Below, in pieces: positions 9,264 to 18,729 of a stretch of DNA of 64,000 bases. Source of the DNA: Acidobacteriota bacterium. GTDB taxonomy: Bacteria; Acidobacteriota; Thermoanaerobaculia; Multivoradales; J023. The translations under genes were made by a program, and so were the position numbers. The DNA lies in NCBI GenBank assembly GCA_029263395.1, contig JAJCXO010000141.1, positions 1 to 64,000 of the forward strand, read 5' to 3'. Positions within the stretch are counted from its first letter, which is position 1, and each line of letters starts with the position of its first letter. The notes below the pieces were generated by a model. It was not told the origin of the DNA. It saw only the letters and a list, made by a program, of their open reading frames with translations, and searched no databases.

Positions 9264-11498
9264 ATGCTTCGTTCCTCAGGAGCAGCCTCTCGGCTGCGTA
9301 CGGCGTTCATACATTCCCTTACCACCACTATGTTTTTGACCGTCCACTACTTGGAGGCAGAGGACCCCGAGGTCGCCCCACCTCCCGATACCACCTTTGT
9401 CGAAACCGTCACGGTTTCCTCGACCCGTTCCGAGCGTGCCATCAAGGACACTCCGGGCCAAATCGACGTCATCGACGCCGACGAGATCACCGAACTCGGC
9501 TACACCAACGTCGCCGACTTGGTCCGTTTCACCCCCGGAGTCTACGTCGACGGTGATCTCACTCGCCTCGGCACCAGTGGCTTCAACATCCGAGGCATCG
9601 GTGGCAATCGTGTGTTGACCCAGATCGACGGGGTCCCAACCGCCGAGCAGTTCGACTTCGGGCCTTTCGCAGTGACCCAATACAGCCTCGATCTCGACAC
9701 CCTCAAAAGCGTCGAAATCGTCCGTAGCGCGGGCTCGGCGTTGTACGGCAGCGATGCGCTGGGCGGTGTCGTCTCGTTGGTGACCCGCGGCCCCCGCAGC
9801 TATCTCGGCGACCAACCGCAATATCTAGGGTTGCGGCTCGGATTCGACGGCCGCGCCGAAGAAGTGTCGGAGTCACTGGTCTACGCTCGCGGTGGTGATC
9901 GTTGGCAAGGCTCCTTCGTCGCCACCCACCGTGACGGGCAGGAGCTCGACAACCAAGGTGACATCGAGACCGAGGACCGGGCGCGCACCGCTCCCAATCC
10001 AATCGACCGACAGCAAGCCAATGTCCTCCTCAAGCTTGGACGAGATTCAGAGACTGGCTCACGGATCGAGCTTACGGTGGAGGTATTCGACAGCGAGTCC
10101 GAAACCGAGGTGCTGAGTGATCGCGCCCCGGCCTCTCCGTTCAGTTCGGCGGTGCTCGACTCGGACGCCGTCGACACGCAACAACGAGTGCGCGTCAGCC
10201 TCGAACACAGTCTGGTCCTTGCCAGCCCGATCGTCGACTCCTTGATCTGGCGTGCCTACGCCCAGGATGCAGACACAGACCAGGCAACAAGCTCGGTGCG
10301 CTTCGGACGCCTGGGACAATCTGACCGTGAAGGCCTGCTGAGCTTCGAACAGGAGAGTTATGGCTTCGAAGCGGAAGCCCGCAAGGCGTTGGACAATGCT
10401 GGCAACAAATCCCTGACGTATGGTTTGCAGCTGCGTCGTGATCGCTTTGATGGCCTGCGGGGCCGCATCGAAACGGTCACTGCGACGGGGGCACCCGTAC
10501 CCACGACGTTGACCTTCCCCACTAAGTACTTCCCTAAAAGCGACGTCGACGAACTCGGCCTTTTTATCCAGAGTGAGCTGGCTTTCGCTGAGGGACAACT
10601 CCGCCTGATTCCTGGTCTACGGTACGACAGCTTCGAGCTCGATCCTGATGAGAACGACACAACTTTCCTGGATGGAAATCCCGGCCAGGCGACGCCGGTC
10701 GCTATTGATGACGACGCTCTTTCCCCAAAGCTCGGCGCAGTGCTTGCCCTGAACGACACGCTCTCAGCCTTCGCGCAGTATGCCCGTGGTTTTCGGGCAC
10801 CACCGATGAGTGCCGTCAACAACGGGTTCACCAACCCCGCCGGGGGCTATCGAACCTTGCCCAACGCGGAGCTACAGCCCGAAACCAGTGACAACTTCGA
10901 GATCGGCCTGCGCGGTAGTTTCAGCCGTGGGAGCTTCAGCGTCACAGTCTTCGACAATCGTTACGACGACTTCATCGAGACCGTATTTCTCGGCTTCAAT
11001 CCCGCCGTGTTCCTGGTCGAGTTTCAACCACAGAACATCCAAAAAGTGGCGATCTCGGGTTTCGAGGTTGCCGCCGACCTCCTCCTTGGCGACGCCTGGC
11101 GCCTCCGGACCGCCTTCAGCGACACCGAGGGCGTCAACGTGACCGAAGACGAGCCTTTGGAGTCCATCGCACCACCGCGGTGGGTCACCGGCCTGCGCTA
11201 CACCCCGGGCAATCGTTGGGGGCTGGAGGGAACGATCACCTCGGTGCAGTCCAAAGACGCAGACGAGCTGCCAGCCGACTCCACTCAGTTCCAAACCCCA
11301 GCCTACGAGGTGTTCGATCTTGCCGCCTGGGTGACGTTGACCAACCATTTGAGGCTCCAGCTGTCGGCCTGGAACCTGACCGATGAAGCCTACTGGCAAT
11401 GGACTTACGCCAGGGGCCAGAGCCAAGGGTCTTCGACCCTCGACCGCTACACCAGTTCTGGCCGTAGCTTCGGCCTTCAAATGCGAGCCCAGTTTTGA
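9264..11498 (+). CDS. TonB-dependent outer-membrane receptor
   Basis: 744 aa. After a weak N-terminal export signal, a TonB-box-like ETVTVSST (near residue 47) leads into the plug domain (TPGQIDVIDADEI, GFNIRGIGGNRVL, SAGSALYGSDALGGVV). A 22-strand-type barrel follows and the protein ends in MRAQF with a terminal Phe. The plug and the C-terminal motifs (LQPETSDNFEIGLRG, ANDE-like WNLTDEAYWQW) resemble the haem/haemoglobin/transferrin receptor class more than vitamin B12 receptors; the ligand is not certain. AAGGAAC precedes the ATG. First gene of a four-gene operon preceded by two palindromes. Confidence 0.88.
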   Translation: MLRSSGAASRLRTAFIHSLTTTMFLTVHYLEAEDPEVAPPPDTTFVETVTVSSTRSERAIKDTPGQIDVIDADEITELGYTNVADLVRFTPGVYVDGDLTRLGTSGFNIRGIGGNRVLTQIDGVPTAEQFDFGPFAVTQYSLDLDTLKSVEIVRSAGSALYGSDALGGVVSLVTRGPRSYLGDQPQYLGLRLGFDGRAEEVSESLVYARGGDRWQGSFVATHRDGQELDNQGDIETEDRARTAPNPIDRQQANVLLKLGRDSETGSRIELTVEVFDSESETEVLSDRAPASPFSSAVLDSDAVDTQQRVRVSLEHSLVLASPIVDSLIWRAYAQDADTDQATSSVRFGRLGQSDREGLLSFEQESYGFEAEARKALDNAGNKSLTYGLQLRRDRFDGLRGRIETVTATGAPVPTTLTFPTKYFPKSDVDELGLFIQSELAFAEGQLRLIPGLRYDSFELDPDENDTTFLDGNPGQATPVAIDDDALSPKLGAVLALNDTLSAFAQYARGFRAPPMSAVNNGFTNPAGGYRTLPNAELQPETSDNFEIGLRGSFSRGSFSVTVFDNRYDDFIETVFLGFNPAVFLVEFQPQNIQKVAISGFEVAADLLLGDAWRLRTAFSDTEGVNVTEDEPLESIAPPRWVTGLRYTPGNRWGLEGTITSVQSKDADELPADSTQFQTPAYEVFDLAAWVTLTNHLRLQLSAWNLTDEAYWQWTYARGQSQGSSTLDRYTSSGRSFGLQMRAQF

Positions 11499-11525
11499 AA
11501 CGAGTCTCACTATGAAGACCTCGCT

Positions 11526-11669
11526 ATGAAGACCAAAGCCAAGTGCTGCAAGAAATTCAAGCGCAAAGGCGCTGCCTGCAAAAGATGCCCATTGATGGCG
11601 GCGCTGGGGAAAAAAGCGTGGCGCCAGTACCTCGGTAAGGCAGGAAAGCGGCTGTCGAAAACGGCCTGA
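11526..11669 (+). CDS. 47-aa basic Cys-rich peptide
   Basis: Starts MKTKAKCCKKFKRKG and continues AACKRCPLMAALGK. Cys at 7, 8, 18 and 21 make a CC...CxxC set capable of binding a metal; about one third of residues are Lys or Arg. No signal peptide or membrane segment, so cytoplasmic. It lies 27 bp after the receptor gene and 28 bp before the Kelch gene in the same direction. A short duplicated CTATGAAGACC (11511-11520 and 11525-11534) creates an upstream decoy ATG that stops after five codons. I recall similar CC/CxxCP peptides near iron-related genes but cannot verify this. Possible metal-sensing or carrier peptide. Confidence 0.65.
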   Translation: MKTKAKCCKKFKRKGAACKRCPLMAALGKKAWRQYLGKAGKRLSKTA

Positions 11670-11697
11670 ACTTTCGATATGAACAAGGTGATTTTCC

Positions 11698-12789
11698 ATG
11701 GTTGAACCCCTCATACAGCGTTCCCGTTCCATCGTCCGTATCGCTGGTCTCGTCTGGATCGCAGCTCTCGCCTGGGTCGTGACGCCACTTGCTGCCGTCG
11801 GAGCGCCTCTGCCACCCCTGCCCGAAGGGATTGCCAGCTTTGGCGGTGCTGTGGCCGGTGACGCTCTTTATGTTTTTGGCGGGCACATCGGCAAGACCCA
11901 CCAACATTCGATCGAGAATCTATCCCACCGCTTTTTGCGTCTCGACCTCGAGGCTCCCTATCAGGGCTGGCAAGAATTGGGCGAGGTTGCCGGTCTCCAG
12001 GGTCTCCCAATGGTGGCGCACGGGCGCCGAGTGTGTCGTGTCGGCGGCCTGACAGCACACAACCACGCGGGTGAAAAAGAAGACCTACACTCCATCGCCG
12101 AGGTCACCTGCTTCGATCCCGACACAGACAGCTGGCACGACCTGCCTCCCCTGCCCCAACCTCGTTCGTCGCACGATGCGGTGGTGATCGGGGATCGGCT
12201 TTACGTGGTGGGTGGCTGGCAGCTGCGCGGCGCCGGCAACGACCCGGTGTGGCACGACACCATGGCGGCACTCGACCTCTCCGCCGCGGCGCCTGAGTGG
12301 AAGACGATTGCCCAACCCTTCCGGCGTCGGGCCTTGGCGGTGGCAGCCGCTGGGGCCCGACTGGTGGCCTGCGGCGGTTTGGGCACGGACGGCACCAGTC
12401 GTCGGGTCGACGTTTACGACCCCAGCACCGATCGCTGGAGCGAAGGTCCGGAGCTACCAGCCATGGCCGAGCGCATGAAGGGCTTTGGCGTCTCGGCGTT
12501 CGGCGTCGGTGATCGGCTCTACCTATCGGGGGCAGACGGTATCGTGCACGCGTTGGTAGCTGGCGAGGCATCATGGCAAGAGCGCCTCGGTCGGCTCGAA
12601 GAACCGCGCTTTTTCCACCGCCTGCTGCCCTACCGAGACCGCCTACTGTTCATTGCGGGTGCTGGTGGAAGTGGCCATCTGGCAAACCTCGAGTCGATCG
12701 CTGTGGTCGACTTGATCCCGGGTTCGGTACCACTCGAGAGCGACGAGGCAACAGCCGACGCGACAGCAGAACAGGTGGCGGAGCGATGA
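11698..12789 (+). CDS. Exported Kelch-repeat beta-propeller protein
   Basis: 363 aa with an N-terminal signal (IAGLVWIAALAWVVTPLAAVGA). Kelch motifs follow: GDALYVFGGH near 55, RVCRVGGL near 115, GDRLYVVGGWQ near 165, RLVACGGLG near 225, DRLYLSGADG near 280 and DRLLFIAGAGG near 320, giving about six blades. The domain type occurs in galactose-oxidase-like and sialate-mutarotase proteins, but no catalytic set is evident. Position inside the TonB operon suggests a periplasmic partner for an imported ligand. Its stop overlaps the next ATG (ATGA). Confidence 0.82.
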   Translation: MVEPLIQRSRSIVRIAGLVWIAALAWVVTPLAAVGAPLPPLPEGIASFGGAVAGDALYVFGGHIGKTHQHSIENLSHRFLRLDLEAPYQGWQELGEVAGLQGLPMVAHGRRVCRVGGLTAHNHAGEKEDLHSIAEVTCFDPDTDSWHDLPPLPQPRSSHDAVVIGDRLYVVGGWQLRGAGNDPVWHDTMAALDLSAAAPEWKTIAQPFRRRALAVAAAGARLVACGGLGTDGTSRRVDVYDPSTDRWSEGPELPAMAERMKGFGVSAFGVGDRLYLSGADGIVHALVAGEASWQERLGRLEEPRFFHRLLPYRDRLLFIAGAGGSGHLANLESIAVVDLIPGSVPLESDEATADATAEQVAER

Positions 12790-13325
12790 TCTGCCGCAAC
12801 ACGCTCCTTGCCATGTTTGGGCTGTCCGTACCGCTTGTCTTGGCTGCTTGCGGTCCTGCTGGCAAGGCGGCCAACCCACCCGGTGAGCCCGCCGCAACCC
12901 TCGAGGAAGAGGCCCCGGTCGACATCGAACTCGCCAAATTGATGGGTGATATGCAGCACCATAGCGCCAAGCTCGGTTATGCCATCGCCGGCCACAATCA
13001 TCCGTTGGCGACCTTCTACCTCGAAGAAGTTCATGAAGTGTTGGGCGAACTGATGACTGTCGAAGCAGACGACGGCATGCCGATCGCCCACCCCGCTGGA
13101 GTCATCCTCGAGCCAGCCCTCGAGGCCCTCGAGAGCAAGCTCGCCGCCAAACAATCGTGGTCCGAAATTTCCTACCAGTACGAACTCGTGATCGAGTCCT
13201 GCAACCGGTGCCACCTCGCCACCGAGCACGGCTTCATCGAGATCTTGCCCGCTCGCGGCGAGCCACCGTTCAATCAACGGTTCGCGGCAGCTGAAGACTT
13301 ACACCTCGACCGTCCAGTCAGGTAG
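12786..13325 (+). CDS. CxxCH haem-binding-type lipoprotein
   Basis: 179 aa. The ATG at 12786 overlaps the Kelch stop by 4 bp; a longer frame from 12573 is rejected because it runs inside the Kelch gene. The N-terminus is a lipoprotein signal with LAAC (Cys22). A helical middle (HHSAKLGYAIAGHNHPLATFYLEEVHEVLGELM) is rich in His, and one c-type haem motif C139-N-R-C142-H143 lies near the C-terminus, a layout close to cytochrome c'-like four-helix proteins. Probably a periplasm-facing, membrane-anchored monohaem cytochrome or haem carrier acting with the receptor and Kelch protein. Confidence 0.78.
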   Translation: MICRNTLLAMFGLSVPLVLAACGPAGKAANPPGEPAATLEEEAPVDIELAKLMGDMQHHSAKLGYAIAGHNHPLATFYLEEVHEVLGELMTVEADDGMPIAHPAGVILEPALEALESKLAAKQSWSEISYQYELVIESCNRCHLATEHGFIEILPARGEPPFNQRFAAAEDLHLDRPVR

Positions 13326-13411
13326 CATGCCGGCCGACGGCAGTCCTCCGAACCCGAGATTCAGCCTACTCAAACCTGGCTTACCTGAGGCCCGGCGTAC
13401 CTGAGACCCTG

Positions 13412-15526
13412 ATGAGCCAGCACTATCGCGCCGGTGCCGATATTGGCGGTACCTTCACCGACCTGATTGTCGTGGATTCCCGAACCGGGGCCTTTCACAT
13501 CGGCAAGACTCTGACCACCGTTGACGATCCGTCGATCGCAGTGGAAACGGTGCTCGAGGACGTCTTGGGCCAGGCGGAGATATCGGCTCACGAGCTGCGT
13601 CACTTGATCCATGGCACCACCCTGGTGACCAACGCCATGATCGAACGCAACGGGGCCAAAACCGCACTGCTCACCACCCAGGGTTTCAGAGACTCGATCG
13701 AGATCGGTCGCGAGACCCGCTACGAGCTCTACGACTTGATGCTCGAGCAACCCAAACCGCTGGTGCCAAGGTACCTGCGGTTCGAGGTCCCCCAACGCAC
13801 CCTACGAGATGGCACAACCCACACCGAGCTCGACGAAGCCGAGGTTACAGCTCTGGGCAAGGAGTTGGCGGAACACGGCATCGATGCGGTTGCGGTGACA
13901 TTCCTCCACAGCTTCGCCAACCCCGAAGCCGAACGCCGCGCCGCCACCATCTTGCAGGAAGTTGCGCCGAAGCTCCGGGTGTCGATCTCATCGGACGTGG
14001 TGCCTGAAATCCGTGAGTACGAACGGGCTTCAACCACCATTGCGAATGTCTATGTGCAGGAGCTGGTCGAAACCTACCTGCGACAACTCGAGCGCCGACT
14101 CGAACAGCTCGGCTTCACTGGCAGCTTCTACCTGATGTTGTCGAGTGGCGGCATCGCCACCGTCGACACCGCGATTCGCTATCCGGTGCGGCTGCTCGAA
14201 TCGGGCCCGGCGGCAGGTGCATTGGCCGCCAATGCTTATGGCCTAGCGGCTGGCCACGAGGATCTCATCTCGTTCGATATGGGGGGGACCACCGCCAAGA
14301 TCTGCGTCATCGACCATGGTGAGCCCCTGATCGCCCCTGAATTCGAAGTCGACCGCATGTACCGCTTCGCCAAAGGCTCCGGGCTACCGATCAAGCTACC
14401 CGTGATCGAGCTGATCGAGATCGGCACCGGTGGCGGTTCGATCGCTCGCGTCGATTCGCTGGGTTTACTCAAGGCCGGGCCTGATTCGGCCGGCGCCTCG
14501 CCTGGACCGGTGTGTTACGGCCGCGGTGGTCAACAACCCACCATCACCGATGCTAACTTGATCCTGGGCTACCTGGACCCGGGTTATTTCCTCGGCGGAC
14601 AGATGACCCTCGATCTGGAGGAGGCGCGCCACGCTGTACAGCAGCAGATCGCTCAGCCATTGAATCTCAGCGTCGAAGCAGCGGCTTGGGGTATCCATCA
14701 GATCGCCAATGAAAACATGGCCAACGCGGCACGGGTCCATGCGCTGGAACGTGGCAAAGATCCTCGCCGGTTTCCCCTCTTCGCCTTTGGTGGCGCCGGC
14801 CCGGTCCACGCCTACCGCATTGCCCACTCCTTAGGAGCACCGACCCTGATCGCCCCACTGGGTGCGGGCGTCATGAGTACCGTCGGTTTCCTGACTGCCC
14901 CACTAGCATTCGACTTTGTGCGGTCCTCCGTCGCTGAACTCGAAACCATTGATTGGCCGCAAGTCAATCAGCTCTTCGTCGAGATGGAGGCCGAAGGTCG
15001 AGACCTCCTCACCAGCTCCGGCGTCGACGCAGACGACGTGACCCATCGCCGACAGGTGGACATGCGTTACGTCGGTCAGGGCCACGAGATCCGGGTCAGT
15101 CTGCCAGCCGGAGTGCTGGCGGCCAACGAAGGGGGTGCCTTGCGGCAACGCTTCGAGACGGTTTACCGTCAGCTCTACGAACGCTCGGGCCCCGCCGTCG
15201 AAGTCGAGATGCTCAATTGGCGGGTGGTGTCGTCGGGCCCCAGCCCGAAGGTGCAGCTTGCCGTCGAGACTGCGACTGGCGATACGGGAACGGCCGACGA
15301 TGCCCGCAAGGGAACCCGCCCGGCCTATTTCCCGGAAGCCGAGAGTTTCGTCGACACCCCGGTCTTCGATCGTTATCGGCTTGCGCCTGAGATGACCTTC
15401 GACGGCCCGGCAATTGTCGAAGAGCGTGAGTCGACCGCTGTGATCGGACCAGGAGCCTTCTGCCGCATCGACCGTCACCACAACTTGGTGGTCGACATGC
15501 CCACCGATGGACGCCTCCCGACTTAG
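13412..15526 (+). CDS. hyuA: Hydantoinase/oxoprolinase family protein, A-type subunit
   Basis: 704 aa. ASKHA-type ATPase motifs are visible: GADIGGTFTDLIV at residue 8, HGTTLVTNAMIER near 67, LLESGPAAGA near 260 and DMGGTTAKICVID near 290; FGGAGPVHA lies near 455. Family members (N-methylhydantoinase A, 5-oxoprolinase, acetone carboxylase beta) use ATP to activate a cyclic amide or carbonyl substrate with the B subunit. The B gene follows after 11 bp. Substrate cannot be assigned. It starts 86 bp after the cytochrome-like lipoprotein and may or may not share its transcript. Confidence 0.9.
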   Translation: MSQHYRAGADIGGTFTDLIVVDSRTGAFHIGKTLTTVDDPSIAVETVLEDVLGQAEISAHELRHLIHGTTLVTNAMIERNGAKTALLTTQGFRDSIEIGRETRYELYDLMLEQPKPLVPRYLRFEVPQRTLRDGTTHTELDEAEVTALGKELAEHGIDAVAVTFLHSFANPEAERRAATILQEVAPKLRVSISSDVVPEIREYERASTTIANVYVQELVETYLRQLERRLEQLGFTGSFYLMLSSGGIATVDTAIRYPVRLLESGPAAGALAANAYGLAAGHEDLISFDMGGTTAKICVIDHGEPLIAPEFEVDRMYRFAKGSGLPIKLPVIELIEIGTGGGSIARVDSLGLLKAGPDSAGASPGPVCYGRGGQQPTITDANLILGYLDPGYFLGGQMTLDLEEARHAVQQQIAQPLNLSVEAAAWGIHQIANENMANAARVHALERGKDPRRFPLFAFGGAGPVHAYRIAHSLGAPTLIAPLGAGVMSTVGFLTAPLAFDFVRSSVAELETIDWPQVNQLFVEMEAEGRDLLTSSGVDADDVTHRRQVDMRYVGQGHEIRVSLPAGVLAANEGGALRQRFETVYRQLYERSGPAVEVEMLNWRVVSSGPSPKVQLAVETATGDTGTADDARKGTRPAYFPEAESFVDTPVFDRYRLAPEMTFDGPAIVEERESTAVIGPGAFCRIDRHHNLVVDMPTDGRLPT

Positions 15527-15537
15527 GGTCGATCGCG

Positions 15538-17283
15538 ATGACAACCCAGAAGACACTCGACCCGATCCAGCTCGAAGTGCTGTGGAACCGACTGCTGTCG
15601 GTCGCCAACGAACAACAGACCACCTTGGTGCGCACCGCCTTCAGCACCATCGTCCGTGAGTCCCTGGACTTGGCCTGCGGCGTGTTCGATACCCGCGGCC
15701 ATATGATCGGTCAGTCCTTGACCGGTACACCGGGCCACATCAACCCGATGGCCACCGGAGCGATCCACTTCCTCACCACCTACCCCCCCGAAACTCTCGA
15801 GCCGGGGGACGTGTTGGTGACCAACGACCCTTGGCAAACCGCGGGCCAGGTCAACGACTTCACGGTGCTGACGCCGGTCTTCCGGGACCGTCGAATCGTC
15901 GCCTACTTCGCCAACTGCTGCCATGCCCCGGACATCGGCGGCCGTATCTTGTCCGCCGAAGCACGGGAGGTGTTCGAAGAGGGGCTGCGCATACCCATCA
16001 CCAAGCTGTTTTCCCGTGGCGAGCCGAATGTTGAACTGTTCAAGATTCTCCGCGCCAACGTCCGCACTCCCGATGAGACGGTTGGCGATCTCTACGCCCA
16101 GACGTCTTCCAACGCGGTGGGAGCCCGTAGTCTGTTGCAGATGATGGACGAGTTCGGCTTGGACACCATCGATCCGCTCGCCGACGAGATCATCAGCCGG
16201 TCCGAAAACGCGCTGCGGGCTGCACTTGAACAGATCCCCAACGGCTGCTTCGAGCACACTGTGTGGAGCGACGGTTTTGAGGAACCGCTGCGGTTGAAAG
16301 TGGCGGTCACGGTGGAAAACCGGGACATCCACATCGATTTCGCAGGTTCGTCACCTCAGAGTCAGCGCGGCATCAACGTCGTGCTCAACTACACCAAGGG
16401 TTACGCTTCCTTCGCGGTGAAAGCCGCGATTAGTCCCGAGGTACCCCACAACGAAGGCTCCTTTCGACCGGTGCACATCGAGGCTCCGGCTGGGTCGATC
16501 CTGAATTGCACCGAACCTGCGGCGGTGGCGTCGCGTCATCTGGTGGGGCACTTTTTGCCGGGGCTGATCTTCGGAGCTTTGGCCCAAGCGATTCCGGACC
16601 GTGTCTTGGCTGGTGGCGCCGATCCGGCATGGATGAGTATTTGGCGCGCTACCTGGCCGGCTAGCCACAAATCGGCCAACTTCACTCTCTTCCAGCTTGG
16701 CGGCACCGGTGCCCGTCCAACCAAAGACGGATTGAGCACCACCGGTTTCCCGAGCGGAGTTGGTGGAGTACCGGCCGAGATCATGGAGTCGCAAGCACCT
16801 ATCCTCCAACTGCGGCGAGAGCTCCGAACCGACTCGGGCGGCGGCGGGACGTTTCGTGGCGGCCTCGGGCAAGCAACCGACATCGCCCATCTCGGCGACG
16901 ATCGTTGGAGTGTGTCGGCCATGGTCGACCGCACCCAATTTGCGGCCCATGGCCTCGACGGTGGTCTACCCGGAGCCTTGGGTGAACTCGAACTCGATGG
17001 CAGCGATGCCATGGCCAAGTCTGTGTTGTGGATGGACCCGAACGCGGTCGTGTCGCTGAATCTACCGGGTGGAGGCGGTTATGGCGACCCTCTGGACCGC
17101 GACCCGTGCCGGGTGCTGGACGACGTCGTCCACGGTTATGTCTCGTTGGACGCGGCGCTCGACGTTTATGGCGTGGTCATCCGTTCTTTGGGTCGCCCCG
17201 ACCAACGCGTCCGCTTGCCCGAACATTATGAACTCGACTGCGAGGCAACCGCAGAAACACGGCAGCAAAGGACCCAAGCCTAG
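15538..17283 (+). CDS. hyuB: Hydantoinase/oxoprolinase family protein, B-type subunit
   Basis: 581 aa. Matches the HyuB/acetone carboxylase alpha-like family: DPIQLEVLWNRLLSVANEQQTTLVRTAFS at the start, GHMIGQSLTGTPGHINPM, LVTNDPWQTAGQVNDFTVLTPVF near 100, and a C-terminal glycine-rich LNLPGGGGYGDPLDRDP near 510. It pairs with the A subunit just upstream to form an ATP-dependent cyclic amidohydrolase-type complex in the cytoplasm. The ATG at 15538 follows a weak ribosome-binding site. Confidence 0.9.
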   Translation: MTTQKTLDPIQLEVLWNRLLSVANEQQTTLVRTAFSTIVRESLDLACGVFDTRGHMIGQSLTGTPGHINPMATGAIHFLTTYPPETLEPGDVLVTNDPWQTAGQVNDFTVLTPVFRDRRIVAYFANCCHAPDIGGRILSAEAREVFEEGLRIPITKLFSRGEPNVELFKILRANVRTPDETVGDLYAQTSSNAVGARSLLQMMDEFGLDTIDPLADEIISRSENALRAALEQIPNGCFEHTVWSDGFEEPLRLKVAVTVENRDIHIDFAGSSPQSQRGINVVLNYTKGYASFAVKAAISPEVPHNEGSFRPVHIEAPAGSILNCTEPAAVASRHLVGHFLPGLIFGALAQAIPDRVLAGGADPAWMSIWRATWPASHKSANFTLFQLGGTGARPTKDGLSTTGFPSGVGGVPAEIMESQAPILQLRRELRTDSGGGGTFRGGLGQATDIAHLGDDRWSVSAMVDRTQFAAHGLDGGLPGALGELELDGSDAMAKSVLWMDPNAVVSLNLPGGGGYGDPLDRDPCRVLDDVVHGYVSLDAALDVYGVVIRSLGRPDQRVRLPEHYELDCEATAETRQQRTQA

Positions 17284-17468
17284 GCAGGCCGATCATGAGC
17301 TGGACTGGCTGCCAGCCCGACAGATCGCCGCTCTCAAATCCCGGGCTGCCGAATCCAACAATCTGCCACCTTCGGCAAAGCGTTTCCACTCCGACGACAT
17401 CAGAACCTGTTCACCCCAGTCTTCCGTGCCATAGTCTTGTCCTTCACTCGATATGGGAGCGCTTGATC

Positions 17469-18713
17469 ATGACCGATCCACCATCCAAACATCCGCTCGA
17501 CCACGTTCGGCTTTCAGATCTCCGGGGACTCACGCATTTGGCGACCCAGGCGACCGTAGGCGTAACTGGGATCGCGGAGGGTCTACATCGGTCGATTTGG
17601 AACACGATGGGCATTCCTGGCGGCGAGACGCCGGGGCGAACCCGCGGTATCACCGGCCTTGCCTACGAGAGTGTGCGCGGCGTTACTCAGCTCGTCGACA
17701 AGAGTGCCTCGGTGATGTTCGACTGGCTGCAGCCGTCCATCGAATCGATCGATGCCGGCAAACCCGACACACCGCCCCGCGAAGCGTTTCTCGCCGCACT
17801 CAACGGTGTCATGGGTGACCGCCTAGTTGCCGGCGAGAGCCCATTCGCCATCCCGATGACCCTGCGTTACCAACATCAACCGCTGGACTGGACCGCCCCG
17901 CCGCCGACGTCCGCGGTCACCGGCAAGGTGCTGCTGTTGATTCACGGACTCTGTGTCAACGACCTTCAGCGGTACGCTGAACATCACCAACATCCACCTG
18001 ATCATGGACAAGTCCTGGCCTCGGATCTTGGCTACACCCCGGTTTATCTGCGCTACAACTCAGGCCTGCACATCTCGCAAAATGGTCGCGAGCTTTCCGG
18101 CCACTTGGACCAGCTGGTGCAGTCATGGCCGGTGCCGATCGAGGAGCTCAGCGTGGTCGCTCACAGTATGGGAGGTTTGTTGATCCGCAGTGCCGTCCAC
18201 GTCGCTCAGCAGGAAAACCTCCAGTGGTCCAACACTTTGAAACACTTGGTGTTTCTGGGCACGCCTCATCATGGCGCCCCGTTGGAAAAGGCCGGCAATT
18301 GGGTCGACGTCATATTGGGTAGCACCCCCTACTCAGCTCCTTTTGCCAAGCTCGGCCAGCTTCGCAGCCCAGGCATTACTGACTTGCGGCACGGCTACGT
18401 GGTCGATGAAGACTGGCAAGGCCAAGACCGCTTTGAACGCCGACCCGATGGTCGACAGATCACGCCACTCCCTGAAGGCACGGCCTGCCATGCCATCGCG
18501 GCAACCACGACGGCAAAACGTACGCCCATGGCCGACCGTTTGATTGGTGACGGCTTGGTGCCGCTCCGCAGCGCCCTGGGCCAGCACAAAGACCCGCGGA
18601 GAAACTTACAATTTGCGTCCGAGTCGACCTGGGTCGCCTACAACACACGCCACATGGAGCTGCTCAACAGCCCGGAGGTAACCCGCCAGGTCACACAGTG
18701 GCTGACCCTGTAA
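17469..18713 (+). CDS. Alpha/beta hydrolase, PGAP1/lipase-like
   Basis: 414 aa from the ATG at 17469 (GGGAG 9 bp upstream); the longer frame from 17295 has no matching N-terminus. The hydrolase fold begins near residue 150 with LLLIHGLCVND (oxyanion strand), a nucleophile elbow AHSMGGLL (Ser near 233) and GTPHHGAP near 265; candidate acid and His lie in the last 60 residues (DGLVPLRSALG, NTRHMELL). The first 150 residues are a helical extension rich in Gly/Thr. No signal peptide. Probably an esterase, lipase or phospholipase; substrate unknown. Confidence 0.8.
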   Translation: MTDPPSKHPLDHVRLSDLRGLTHLATQATVGVTGIAEGLHRSIWNTMGIPGGETPGRTRGITGLAYESVRGVTQLVDKSASVMFDWLQPSIESIDAGKPDTPPREAFLAALNGVMGDRLVAGESPFAIPMTLRYQHQPLDWTAPPPTSAVTGKVLLLIHGLCVNDLQRYAEHHQHPPDHGQVLASDLGYTPVYLRYNSGLHISQNGRELSGHLDQLVQSWPVPIEELSVVAHSMGGLLIRSAVHVAQQENLQWSNTLKHLVFLGTPHHGAPLEKAGNWVDVILGSTPYSAPFAKLGQLRSPGITDLRHGYVVDEDWQGQDRFERRPDGRQITPLPEGTACHAIAATTTAKRTPMADRLIGDGLVPLRSALGQHKDPRRNLQFASESTWVAYNTRHMELLNSPEVTRQVTQWLTL

Positions 18714-18729
18714 CCAGCCGCAAAGCTAC

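Noticed and set aside
9040-9339. 99-codon frame in the leader of the TonB receptor
   Set aside because: Overlaps the receptor start by 76 bp and has no ribosome-binding site; an internal ATG at 9082 lies right after palindrome 2, so a leader peptide is possible but unsupported.
12573-12785. N-terminal extension of the CxxCH lipoprotein
   Set aside because: It lies entirely inside the Kelch gene in another frame; the ATG at 12786 gives a textbook lipoprotein signal.
17295-17468. 58-residue N-terminal extension of the alpha/beta hydrolase
   Set aside because: Pro/Ser-rich translated spacer; GGGAG and ATG at 17469 fit a real start.
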